DNA from: Hyparrhenia diplandra
Taxonomy: Eukaryota > Streptophyta > Magnoliopsida > Poales > Poaceae
Assembly (NCBI GenBank): GCA_015847255.1
Contig: JADLZK010009267.1
Span: 62,001 to 126,000 of the forward strand
Direction of reading: 5' to 3'
Length of the DNA: 64,000 nucleotides
The translations under genes and the position numbers were made by a program. Under the pieces are notes generated by a model. That model was given only the letters and a program-made list of their open reading frames with translations, had not been told where the DNA came from and made no database searches. This document shows, piece after piece, positions 10,033-19,241 of the stretch (positions are counted from its first letter, which is position 1; each line of letters begins with the position of its first letter).

Positions 10033-11253
10033 CTACATTCCCCCTCCCACAGCATCAAGTCGTCTACTGGCCTCCCTCAAAATATCCAGCCTAGCCTCCA
10101 ACTTCTCCATCTTCTCCTTCGCTGCCGCCTCCATCTTCTCCCTCTCCTCCTCTTCCTCCATCTTCTCCCTCTCCTCCTCTTCCTCCATCTTCTGCAGTTT
10201 CACATTCATCTTGATAATACTCTTGCGCAATCTTTCAATCTCCTCCCGACGAGCTCTCTGAGACTGAAGTAGCTGCTGGAGGCGGCTGGGCCCCCTCCTC
10301 CTGCAGGGGAATGTGCTCCTCCTGGCTGGGCATCTCGTGGCGATGGGGCTGGAGGAGGGTGGACGGCGCCCGCTGCCCCTGGAGACGGCGGGCCTCCTGC
10401 TGGAGGCGGCTGGGGCCCTCCTCCTGCAGCTGCTCCTGGCCATGGCGATGGGGCTGGAGGAGGGTGGACGGCGCCCGCTGCCCCTGGAGACGGCGGGCCT
10501 CCGCCTCCGCTGCAGCCTTGGCGTCGCGACGGCGGCCCGCCGCACCCTTGGCCTCGCGACGGCGGGCCGCCGCAGCCTTTTCCTCACGACGGCGGGCCGC
10601 TGCAGCCTGCAGGTCGCGACGGTGGGCCTCCACAGCATCCCTCTCGCGATGGCGCGCCTCCGCAGCCTCCTCGAGACGAAGGGCCGCCGCCGCCTCCTCC
10701 CGGGCACGAGCCGCCACCGCCTCAGCCGGATCATACGGCTTCAGAGCAGCATTGCGGCAGGGAGGCAGATTCAGAGCCTTGGATGTGAAGTCGTCAAGGT
10801 CCTTGTGCGGCGGGGGGAAGCGGGAGGTATCCCATCAGTCGCATGAGCCTCATCTTCTCAACCACCTCATCACGGGCCTCCCTGAGGACCGCGAGTGCCT
10901 TATCCATATCCTCCTTCAGCGGGCTTGCGGATATGGATGACGAACCACCGCAGTAGGAGTATCCCAGGAGCATGCGTTGGGTAGTGTTGAATGCATTCGC
11001 TCGAGCTGCGAGTTCCTCGTAGAGCTCGATCAGAACAGCCCGTGTCTCGACGTCCATGGCCTCCGGCCAAACGAAACCAGAGGGCACCTGGTACTGAAAA
11101 CAGAAGAAAGAAAGAGCATAAGCGGCGGCGAGCGGCGGCGCAATCATCGGATCGGATCGGAGAAAGGCCACGATCGGAGAAATAGGAAAAAGAGATAGAA
11201 CTTACGGCGGTTGCGAACAGCGGCCCAAAGGAGACCGGAGCCATGGCCGACAT
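10033..11253 (-). pseudogene. Two-exon coiled-coil gene with two frameshifts (or sequence errors)
   Basis: Exon 1 (11206-11253) encodes 16 residues starting MSAMAPVSFGPLF and ends before gtaagt. Exon 2 (from 11093, acceptor ttttcag) continues in frame with YQVPSGFVWPEAMDVETR. The product would be about 370 residues. First comes an alpha-helical N-terminal domain. Next is a long Ala/Arg/Glu-rich coiled coil with many 'AARRREAKAAA'-like repeats, then a tandem 35-residue repeat, and finally an acidic coiled coil with EEEEEREKMEE repeats ending in RLDAVGGGM. The frame breaks at a six-base homopolymer (10812-10817 on the plus strand) and again near 10290, where one extra base lies in a G/C run. 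Each break sits in a homopolymer, so sequencing error is possible. I do not recognise the family. A promoter with telomere-like boxes lies just upstream. Confidence 0.6.
10341..10550. repeat. In-frame 105-bp tandem duplication in the coiled-coil gene
   Basis: A segment starting cgatggggctggagg at 10341 recurs at 10446, a period of 105 bp (35 codons). On the minus strand both copies encode ARRLQGQRAPSTLLQPHRH. The copies are nearly identical in their first 55 bases, so the duplication is recent or kept by selection. Confidence 0.8.
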
Positions 11254-11325
11254 CACGGCGGAGCCGGAGGCGGCGGTTTCGGTGGCGGCGGATGGAGGCG
11301 GCGGTTTCGGTGGCGGCGGCCGAGG

Positions 11326-11392
11326 CGGCTGCTCCCTAGGTTTAGGGTTTGCGGCCGAGGCGGCTGCTTAGGTTTAGGGTTTGCGGCCGGCT
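11326..11392. promoter_or_regulatory. Two telomere-like boxes upstream of the coiled-coil gene
   Basis: The block ggtttagggtttgcggccg occurs twice, near 11338 and 11372, each next to gaggcggctgct or ggctgcggg. The complement contains aaaccctaaacc, the telo-box known from promoters of plant growth-related genes. It lies 80-140 bp upstream of the start codon on the minus strand. The regulatory role is inferred. Confidence 0.5.
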
Positions 11393-11572
11393 GCGGGGGT
11401 TTTATGGACGATATAAACGGACGACTCAGATTTACCCAACCTGACCAGGGCCGGGCCGGGGGTTTTGTGGCCCGTAGCATGTTCATGGGCTGGTTCGGCC
11501 AGGTTACCTTGGCAATTGGCCTGTTCGGATGAGAATTGTATAGGCCTGTTTGGATGAGATTGTTTTCTTTTT

Positions 11573-11880
11573 GGAAAAAGTCCAGGTTTACCTCCCTTAT
11601 CTTTTGCCATAGTTCGTTTTTCCTCCCCTTATCTTGAAAACCAGACACACAGCCTCCCTCATCTATCTAAACCGTGCAAGTGACCCCCATAGCTGGTTCG
11701 GCCTCTGGTATTGGCACTGCTGGCAGCCACGTTGGCTTAGGTCCACGCTGAGTCAGCCCAAGGATAAATAGAAAAGAGACGTCGCTCACGCTGGTCACGT
11801 TGCCGCATCTCACGAGCACCGCCGTTCACGCGTTTTCTCCCTTTTTCTCCAACGCCTTCTCGCCACCAGTCCATGCGCGC
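11573..11880 (+). repeat. Left terminal inverted repeat of the Pack-MULE
   Basis: It matches 16200-16488 in inverse orientation with scattered changes. Shared landmarks are accgtgcaagtgacccccat, gctgactcagcgtgga and gcatggactgg. Confidence 0.85.
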
Positions 11881-12170
11881 CTCCTGTCCGGGCACGAAGA
11901 GGAGGAACGATGAGCTTCCTGTCCTTGTCATGCTTTTCCATGAACGACGTTGACGAGCTGCTGTGCTGCCACTTGACGTTGAAGTCGGCAAGCGGGTGAA
12001 GGACTTGAGTCCGGCTGGAGTCCCGGTGTACACGGTGCTTCCGCGCGAGAGCAGGAGCAGGCTGGTGGATGGTAATGACGACGACGATGCCGCTCTGAGC
12101 GATGCGGCGGAGCACCTGCACCACCATGAACGCGTTGGCCGAGTCGAGCCCGGAGGTGGGCTCATGGACA
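11880..12170 (-). pseudogene. ABCG half-transporter fragment: D-loop to H-loop part of the ATPase domain
   Basis: The minus strand encodes HEPTSGLDSANAFMVVQVL followed by RRIAQSGIVVVITIHQPAP. In ABCG (white-brown complex) half-transporters this is the end of Walker B (DEPTSGLD, here with Asp changed to His), the D-loop, and the H-loop histidine in the SIHQPS motif (here TIHQPA). The following sequence has small deletions and drifts out of the family pattern. It is a captured, non-functional gene piece within the Pack-MULE, separated from the more N-terminal pieces by intron-like sequence and the Copia insert. Confidence 0.82.
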
Positions 12171-12199
12171 TGTCAGAATCATCTAGCTGCTACCAATAA

Positions 12200-12527
12200 A
12201 ATGTACTATCGAACAAGTTCGCTTGCCAGATCACAGGAGAATCAAATTCCAAGTTTGATAGATTAATTTGACTCACCTTTTTATCCCTTTCTATACTATG
12301 GCAAAATTACTGTGGTCATCCGTCATCACTATCTATACTCTGTATACTCTATCATATCCCTGTCTTACCCAATCCCCATGCGCTCAAACAGAGTCGTCGT
12401 CTACCTCCATCGTTCGCAGAAAAATAGAAACAGAAGCTGACCGCGCAAGACAGAGATCGAGGCTAGGCACTCCATCTGCTGCGGCTGGGGTTAGAGTCTC
12501 GCCGGCGGGGAGGTCTGGATGAGCACG
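12200..12527. other. Intron-like spacer between ABCG pieces
   Basis: No coding similarity is visible. On the minus strand the ABCG signature piece ends at gtaagc near 12536, so this may be captured intron. Confidence 0.45.
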
Positions 12528-12587
12528 TGCCGGCGCTTACCCCGGACAACCCGCGGTGGGCCTCGTCCCCGATGATGGTGTCCGTGG
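12528..12587 (-). pseudogene. ABCG half-transporter fragment: segment before the ABC signature
   Basis: The minus strand reads DTIIGDEAHRGLSG, matching the ABCG pattern TLIGDEGHRGVSGGE that leads into the ABC signature. It stops at a possible donor gtaagc right after SG. The Copia element inserted at its other edge. Confidence 0.75.
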
Positions 12588-12936
12588 TGTTAGATATGTG
12601 TCGAATAAGTGTACAAGTTTAGGTTACGTTGGACTTGGAGTTGTATTAGGGGCTAGGATAGAGTTGTAGTCGAACTCGTGTCCTAGGGGGGCCATAAATA
12701 TGAGGCCACCCCTGTTGTAACCCGAGAGACGACTTGGCGTTGGGTTTGGGTGGCGGCGAGGCCGCGGAATCGCCCTGGGATGCCGGTGTAGCTGCTGTTT
12801 ATGGGGAGGAGCGCCCGTAGTCATTGCCCCGAGGATTAGGCACATCGCTGAACCTCGTTAAAAACATCGTGCCTTTGTGTCGTTCTCGTTCGTGTATTTT
12901 CTTCTATGGTGATTATGCTTCCGCCGCACTCTAACA
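12588..12936 (+). repeat. 5-prime LTR of the Copia element
   Basis: It starts tgttaga and ends ctaaca. It differs from the 3-prime LTR by a handful of substitutions and 1-3 bp indels, mostly in short homopolymers, so the insertion is fairly young. Confidence 0.92.
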
Positions 12937-12938
12937 AG

Positions 12939-12950
12939 TGGTATCAAAGC
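12939..12950 (+). promoter_or_regulatory. Primer-binding site (initiator tRNA-Met)
   Basis: The sequence tggtatcaaagc lies two bases after the LTR. It matches the usual plant Copia primer site tggtatcagagc with one change. Confidence 0.88.
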
Positions 12951-14197
12951 CGATTAATAGAAGAAGATCGTGGGAGGTGCGATGGATATGTTCCACACGG
13001 CGCAAGGCTCGCATGGTGTGTCCGGGAGAAGGACAAGGCGCAAGGTGGAGCATAGCGCGAACGGCGACTGATGTCGGTGGAGTTGGACACTTCGGCGGGT
13101 GGCTCGAACCGCCCAATGGGCCGCAATCGACGGGGATCGTTCACGTGGAGATCGGGTTGATGGCGGCTGGTGGCGCCGTTCGATGGGGCCGGTCAGACGT
13201 GATGGCCAGGTTCGACGGTGCGGCTGGAAGACGTCGTGGATGAAGACGGCGGTTTCGACTCGCTGGTCGATCGACGGGTGGTTGATCTTGATCGGTGATC
13301 GTTGCGAGTAGCGATGATGGTGGCGTGAGCCACGGTGGACTCGCGTATTTTGGAGAAGTTTCGTTGAGGGAGATCATGTGGCTCAGATTGATGGCAACGC
13401 GCGGTGATCCCGCGGCGGCAAAACCCGGGTGGTTTCTTTGGCGATCAAGGAGACGAGACGTTCTATTGATCAATTTGGAAACAGATTTCAGGTGATGGTG
13501 TCGTCTTTGTGGACTAGGAAGTGCTGCGGCAAAGGTTGGTTCACGGTGAGCAACAATACGCATCGAATCAAGAGTCCGAGATGACCGGACATGGTTAGGA
13601 TTATTTTCTTATTTCGTTTGGGTCAAGATTTCTTGGATTTGGTGTTTCCGTGTCTGTCGGAGAACCAACCTGTGGGCTCACTATGACCACGATGGGAAAT
13701 CGCGGTATGCGTGTGTGTCACGTAAAATAAGGGAAAGGAGCAGACGGGTATATCTCTGATATATACGGAATTAGAAGAGGAAATAAAGGCAGATGGAGTC
13801 CGGCGGATTACAGAAGGAGTCGGCTTGGACTTCTTGTTTTTCGGGTCTCCATAAATACACGGAGGTTCACGGTATAATGCAGATCAAAACAATTGGCAGC
13901 TCGTGAACGGGAGCTTTTGGAGTTGTGGTGATCTGCGCAGACGGCGCTCAAGCAGGTTGGCTTTGGCCGTGCGAGCGGCGTGACGCCAATGTAAGGCTTG
14001 TAAGCGGGCGGGTCGTGCACAGCGGTGTAACGGCAGCGGTGACATACGGCGGATCGCCAAAGACGCGGGCGGAGGCGTGCCTGCGGTGACGTGTGCAGCG
14101 AGGAACAAGTGCGGGTGGCGACGTGCTTGGTGCGTGTGGCGCGAGCACGCAGCGCACATAAGGTACGTGTTTTTCGGGCGATCTGTGGCAACAGGAG
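12951..14197. other. Long untranslated leader of the Copia element
   Basis: About 1.2 kb lies between the primer site and the gag start. Open frames on both strands look like chance products of high GC content. No known domain was recognised. Confidence 0.5.
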
Positions 14198-15029
14198 ATG
14201 GCGCCGATGGCATCCAAATTTGAGGTGACGAGGTTTGATGGCACCGAACTTCGGGATGTGGCGCATTAAGAGTGAAGGATCCGTTGGCTCAACGAGTATC
14301 TCAAGGTGCTGCTCGCGAAGGTTAAGCCGAGAAGGTAGATGATAACAAGTGGAGGAGATGGAGGCACAGGGTTGTGCAACTATCGTTATGTCTCTCTCGA
14401 TCGATCATGTACCATGTCATGGAAGAAACTTCGCCAAAGAAAAATTTGGGACAAGTTGGCCAGTCGGGCCATGTCCAAGACGGTGACTCGAAGTTGTATC
14501 TTAAGCGTAAGTTGTTTGGCTTGAAGATGCAAGAGGAGTCGATCTTTGCAGAGCACATCCATGTCTTCAATCAATTAATTGCTGATCTTGTGAAGGTCGA
14601 TGTGAAGGTTGATGATGAAGACAAGGTTGTTATTCTTCTTTGTTCGTTGCCAAGGTCTTATGAGCACTTAGTTACTACACCGACATACGGGAAGGAGGAC
14701 ATCAAGGTGGAAGGCGTTGTTGCCGCGTTGCTTGCTCATGATCAAAGGAGGAAGAATAATGCAACAAATGAGTCTTCCGGTGATGCTCTTGTAATTAGGG
14801 GCGTGGTGATCGTATTGTGGAGGATAAGAAAGACAAGAAGAAGAAGGGTCCGCGGTGCTATAAGTGCAACGATGCGGGACATCGAAGAAGGACTGTCCCA
14901 CAACTGAAGAAGGATGGAGGATCCATAAATTTTGTGATTGCCAATACGAAAAATGACTCGGATAGCGATGGTGACCTTCTCACAAAGTGTCAAGTGAACG
15001 ATCTTGTGATGCGTGGTTGTTGGATTTGA
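14198..15029 (+). pseudogene. Copia gag with zinc knuckle, frameshifted
   Basis: It starts at MAPMASKFEVTRFDGTELRD, the usual start of plant Copia gag, and soon meets a stop at 14268. The frame then shifts several times. The segment from 14374 carries VMYHVMEETSPKKN-like and EHIHVFNQLIADLVKVDVK motifs and a typical LCSLPRSYEHLVTT. The zinc knuckle at about 14855 reads CYKCNDAGH but loses its final cysteine through a small indel. Gag would form the virus-like particle, but this copy cannot make it. Confidence 0.85.
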
Positions 15030-15464
15030 CTAGCTCGTTCCATGCAACATCAAAGAAGGAGCTTTTCTCATCATACATCGAGAAGGATAATGGTTTTGCT
15101 TACTTGGGAGATGGTTCAGGCTATCTTCTTTGTAGGAGTGGGCAACATCAAGTTCAAGTTGTGTGATGGAAAAGAGATGTTGCTTAAGGGTGTGAAGCAT
15201 GTGCCGGGGCTAACGAGGAATCTGATTTCGCTTGGTTTATTGCATGAAGAAGGCTGGTTGTATCAGGCGGTTCCTGATAAGAAGACCTTGAGAATCATGC
15301 ATGAAGGCAAAGAGTCATGGTTGGTGAGAAGTCAAGTGCACACCAAGTACAAGCCGAAAGGAAGCGTTGTTGAAGGTGGAGTCATGGATGGCAATGCAAA
15401 TGTAGTGGTGTTCTATCTCGATGGTGATGCGGCCGTGGGATCAGCCCTCATCGGGTTGTTCTAA
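15030..15464 (+). pseudogene. Copia protease remnant and GAG-pre-integrase segment
   Basis: Around 15020 the frame reads WLLDLTSSFHATSKKE, where active elements have the protease motif DSGAS, so the catalytic site is lost. From about 15130 the segment VGNIKFKLCDGKEMLLKGVK and then HVPGLTRNLISLGLL matches the GAG-pre-integrase region. The similarity ends near 15350. What follows, to the polypurine tract at about 15545, contains no integrase or reverse transcriptase. Confidence 0.82.
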
Positions 15465-15557
15465 GTGAGCGACGAAGGAGATGGCTCAAGTCCAGGTACA
15501 TGGAGGTTCACGCATGGACGGCTTCAAGATGGCGTGCATATTCGCCAAGGTGGAGTT

Positions 15558-15906
15558 TGTTAGATATGTGTCGAATAAGTGTACAAGTTTAGGTTACGTT
15601 GGACTTGAGTTGTATTAGGGGCTAGGATAGAGTTGTAGTCGAACTCGCGGTCCTAGGGGCCATAAATATGAGGCCACCCCCTGTTGTAACCCGAGAGACG
15701 ACTTGGCGAATTTGGTTTGGGTGGCGGCGAGGGCCGCGGAATCGCCCGGATGCCGGTGTAGTCGCTGTTTATGGGGAGGAGCGCCCGTAGTCATTGCCTC
15801 GAGGATTAGGCACATGTTGAACCTCGTTAAAAACATCGCGGCCTTTGTGTCGTTCTCGTTCGTGTATTTTCTTCTATGGTGATTATGCTTCCGCGCACAC
15901 TCAACA
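15558..15906 (+). repeat. 3-prime LTR of the Copia element
   Basis: It is the same length as the 5-prime LTR (349 bp), ends ctcaaca, and is followed by the target duplication cgcgg. Confidence 0.92.
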
Positions 15907-15911
15907 CGCGG

Positions 15912-16190
15912 AGCGGGACGGCCCGACCGGGTCGATGAGGCGTCGATGTGCACATGCTTCCGCTTCGGGCGACAACGCTGGCAGCAGGCGGAACTCGGCG
16001 GCGAACCGCAGCGTCTCGTGCACCGTGAGCATCGGGGGTATGTGAGGAGGTCGCCCTGCATGACGGGCGCGGAGGCAACGGCCCTCAAACGGTTCCCCGA
16101 TGAGCATGAGAGCACCGCGAGGTCGTCCCGCGCGATGGTCGCCAACGCGCCCCCGGAGCTTGACTTGCCCGACACGCCGGTGCCCATGAC
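15912..16190 (-). pseudogene. ABCG half-transporter fragment: Walker A to Q-loop part
   Basis: The minus strand reads VMGTGVSGKSSSGGALATIA where ABCG proteins have VMGASGSGKSTLVDALAGRIA; the Walker A glycine pattern is degraded. After a frame change it continues with GEPFEGRCLRA, PPMLTVHETLRFAAEFRLL and ALSPEAEACAHRRLI, the familiar segment after the Q-loop. Both frames are needed, so the piece is non-functional. It precedes the signature and D-loop pieces (12528-12587, 11880-12170) in the expected order, which shows a single captured gene. Confidence 0.85.
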
Positions 16191-16199
16191 GGCGAGCAG

Positions 16200-16488
16200 C
16201 CGGCGCGCATGGACTGGCGGCGAGAAGGCATCGCAGAAAAGGGAGAAAGCGCATGAGATACGGCGTGACTAGCGTGAGCGGCATCTCTTTCTATTTAGCC
16301 TTGGGCTGACTCAGCGTGGGACCTAAGCAGACGTGGCCGCCAGCAATGCCAATACCAGAGGCCAAACCAGCTATGGGGGTCACTTGCACGGTTTAGATAG
16401 ATGAGGAGGCCGTGGTGTCCTGGTTTTCGAGATGAGGAGGAAAAACGAACTATGACAAAAGATGAGGGAGGTAAACTGGACTTTTTCC
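16200..16488 (-). repeat. Right terminal inverted repeat of the Pack-MULE
   Basis: It is the inverse counterpart of 11573-11880 and ends actttttcc at 16488. Confidence 0.85.
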
Positions 16489-16496
16489 TTCTTTTT

Positions 16497-17570
16497 TTAT
16501 ATACTGTGGCACGAATTGGACAGGTTTTTTCTTGTTTGAGGGAAACGAATTGGACAGGTAGCATTTGCAAATGTGTTCAAAAATAAAAGAAAAGAGCTTT
16601 TTCTTCTCCCCCTCGTTTCTCGCGATTTGGCCCAGGCTGCCTTGTTTCTTCCCCTCTGGCCCGTAGAGTCTATGGGGCACATTCAGTGGGCCTAATTAAT
16701 CTGTCTCACCACAGGCCCCTAAGTGTCATGCCCAAAAAGATACCAAAGGCCTGATAAGCAGTTTCTCCAACCTCAATAGGGAAGGCCCACTGATGATCGA
16801 GAGCAGTCCATTTTAAATCCCTCTCAACAGTAACATCGGATATCTTTACCCTCTCAACTCTTAGAACCACTGGCTATCGTTGCGTTGCGCTTCGCTGCAG
16901 GTAATTTGCTTGGTATAGAAAATCTTAAGAAACATGACAGGGAAGAATGATAGAATCGACAAAAACCATAAGGACAAGAAACACGATAACATTTCATAGA
17001 TCTGAAATTACACATAGGCTTACACTTACACAACTTCAAAAATAAACCACTCCGACTTAGGGATAACATCGCTAAGAGCGAAGCCGAACAATCAGATGCT
17101 TTATCAAACAACTGGGACAAACGAGGACAATGGAGAAACAACAAGATAATGAGTATCTGCAGTCAAAAATAAACAAGATAATGAGTATCCAGAACGTGGC
17201 GTGGAACCAACAGAGCCATAAACAATCGAGTGGAAATTCGATCATTATGAACCCCAGACCAAACCCAAGGTGTCTTGAGCTTCTTCGGTGGAAAACCAGA
17301 TCTCTCTTCTTGTCTAGCTACACAAATACCTCCAACTGGCAACTCAAAGTCCCCGAGCAATAGCTAGATCTCATAGTTACGCCTCAAACTGCTCTTTCTC
17401 TCGACTCGGTTACTTCCTAAGCTTCTCTATCATGAGCGCTAACAAAGAGAAAGGATCCCAATGAGCTTACGTCGGCTTAGCTACAATGTCAAAATAGGCG
17501 CTTCAATTTACTTCGGTCATCAAGGGCTAACTTTACCTAGTCATCCTTCTCTCCCTTCAAAACAATGTTA
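16497..17570. other. Unassigned stretch
   Basis: No gene was recognised. A short direct repeat acgaattggacaggt occurs near 16511 and 16546. The short open frames on both strands show no family pattern. Confidence 0.4.
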
Positions 17571-17575
17571 TCATG

Positions 17576-17702
17576 TGAAAGAGAATATAATTGGTGGAAT
17601 ATTGGATATATTGCATTGGGCCTCATGGGCTGATTATATAGAGTACATAGGAGTACACCCCAACATGGATGACAATATGGTACTAATCCTATTACTCTAA
17701 CA
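17576..17702 (-). repeat. 3-prime LTR of the short-LTR element
   Basis: It is nearly identical to 19111-19236 (a few substitutions such as gggctg/ggactg and caacatggat/caatatgggt). Confidence 0.88.
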
Positions 17703-19097
17703 TCCCCCGATCACGAGGTGGGAGCGCGACAGATGGTGAGACCGAGAAGAAGTTGATTAACATCCCCGGTCATCATTACAGCCGATGCGCGTGCGTGGCC
17801 GGAGAAGAAGCCGGCGAGTCCTCATGCAAGGCGGTAGCCCTTTGTGCCGATGTCGGTAGCCGGCGTGAGGGCGCAGTGAGCCGCGGGTCGAAGAAGCCGC
17901 GGCCGGAAGATGGCCGCGGGTCGGCGAAGTTGTGGTCGGGTTGTCTTGTCAATGGAGCTGCAGGCGCACGAGGGGCACCATGATGGTGACGGAGACACGC
18001 CGAGCAGTCGCCGTGGGAGGAGGCGATGCCGGTCGACGCCGCCGTGGCCGCTGTGGATGTAGAAGAAAGGCGATGAAGCAATCGAGCGCACGAGGTGGGA
18101 ACGGAGGGTCGATGCCGGTCGGCGCGATGCGCCGCCGAGCGCCGAGGGCGGGCCGGATTTGTCGATCCAGCAACACATCGGGGGACGAAGGCACGCGCCG
18201 ATGTTGCCAATACCGAGCGCATAAGGTAGAGGGCCCCAACCACGGGACATGGCAACGTGGTTGTGCCGGACGAAGCAGAAGCAAGGCGGTAACAACGCAT
18301 AAGCGAGCATGGCTCTCGATGATGCGAAGGCCCGCGAGCTAGGCTCGCCGGACGACGGAGGGTAGCGGCAGCTCGATGACTAAGACCCAATCATCAGACG
18401 AAGACCTTGTGCAGACGGAAGCGGACGCGTCAGCGAGCATGGCTCAACAATGACGCGAGACGCAGCAGAGCCGTCGATGCACTGGGGACGACGATGTAGA
18501 TGCACCGGCGAGGTGGACACACGAGCGACGGTTTCGCGCGTCGATGAGGCGACACAACAGCAGCCCCGTTGCTCGAAGAAGATGCGCCGTAGTACTCGAC
18601 TATGGTGTCGATGAAGTCGATGCCGATGCCGAGTAGCGCCGCGACGTCGACGCGGCGGCGGGCGACTCAATCCCGATCGGTGATCGGGCAAACCAAAAAG
18701 ATACCGCGAATCGCGATCGTGGGTACCCGGCAAGACGTCGTGGGGCGGCGGTGCGCCGACGAGTGGATCGACGATGGTGGAGATGGGCAGATCTGCCCAA
18801 CAACAACGACATGCCGCATCTTTGCCGCCTCCATGGCAGCGCTGGTCGAGGCGTGGCCGGGCCCGGCCACCACCACGGCGGGCATCGGGCGAGATCCTTC
18901 GGCCTCCACATGACGAAGACGCGATGCGCGGCGGCGGCCCGACGAAGAGGGGATCCGATCCGTTGCGCGACGACGACGATGGCAGCCGGATCAATAGGAT
19001 CGGGCGCCTAAACGGTGGGCGCTGCCCCGGCGTAGATTGACCTGTCCCCGGGCGCGGTGCGAAGCGACGGCGGCTAGGGTTAGGATCTAAACCTAGG

Positions 19098-19109
19098 CGT
19101 GTGATACCA
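19098..19109 (-). promoter_or_regulatory. Primer-binding site of the short-LTR element
   Basis: On the minus strand it reads TGGTATCACACG, next to the end of the LTR. It resembles the initiator tRNA-Met primer site with changes at its end. Confidence 0.75.
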
Positions 19110-19110
19110 A

Positions 19111-19236
19111 GAAAGAGAATATAATTGGTGGAATATTGGATATATTGCATTGGGCCTCATGGACTGATTATATAGAGTACATAGGAGTACACCCCAATAT
19201 GGGTGACAATATGGTACTAATCCTATTACTCTAACA
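19111..19236 (-). repeat. 5-prime LTR of the short-LTR element
   Basis: Read on the minus strand it begins tgttagagtaataggatta and ends at the primer site. Confidence 0.88.
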
Positions 19237-19241
19237 TCATG

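Larger units (their letters stand above)
12588..15906 (+). mobile_element. Copia-type LTR retrotransposon, non-autonomous, 3.3 kb
   Basis: The two LTRs (12588-12936 and 15558-15906) are both 349 bp and start tgttagatatg. Target duplications are cgtgg (12583-12587) and cgcgg (15907-15911), one mismatch. A primer-binding site for initiator methionine tRNA follows the 5-prime LTR, and a purine-rich tract precedes the 3-prime LTR. The interior keeps gag, a damaged zinc knuckle, a protease-like remnant and the GAG-pre-integrase segment. Integrase, reverse transcriptase and RNase H are absent, so it depended on a helper element. Confidence 0.92.
11573..16488 (-). mobile_element. Pack-MULE carrying ABCG half-transporter fragments (4.9 kb)
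   Basis: The ends are inverted repeats of roughly 290-310 bp starting ggaaaaagtccaggtttacc at 11573 and, reversed, ggaaaaagtccagtttacct at 16488. The flanks share ttcttttt (11565-11572 and 16489-16496), compatible with a 9-bp duplication in a T-run. Such ends are typical of grass Mutator-like elements. No transposase is seen. Instead, between the repeats lie minus-strand pieces of an ABCG nucleotide-binding domain in the right order. A Copia element (12588-15906) then inserted in the middle. Without that insert the element is about 1.6 kb. Confidence 0.85.
17576..19236 (-). mobile_element. Short-LTR Copia-like element (TRIM-like), 1.66 kb
   Basis: Two 126-127-bp direct repeats (17576-17702 and 19111-19236) flank a GC-rich interior. 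The target duplication tcatg is exact (17571-17575 and 19237-19241). On the minus strand each LTR starts tgttagagtaatagg. The primer site TGGTATCACACG (19098-19109) follows the right LTR, and a GGGGGA purine tract borders the left one. The interior (17703-19097) encodes no recognisable retrotransposon protein. Overlapping open frames there look like GC-rich chance frames. It is a non-autonomous element. Confidence 0.88.

Noticed and set aside
11338..11392. Interstitial telomere sequence
   Set aside because: Only two tttaggg-type units occur, separated by GC-rich sequence, next to a gene start; a promoter telo-box explains them better.
18380..19150. 256-codon minus-strand open frame
   Set aside because: It starts inside an LTR, reads through the primer-binding site, and continues in GC-rich interior; composition is Arg/Pro/Ser-biased with no gag or pol motif.
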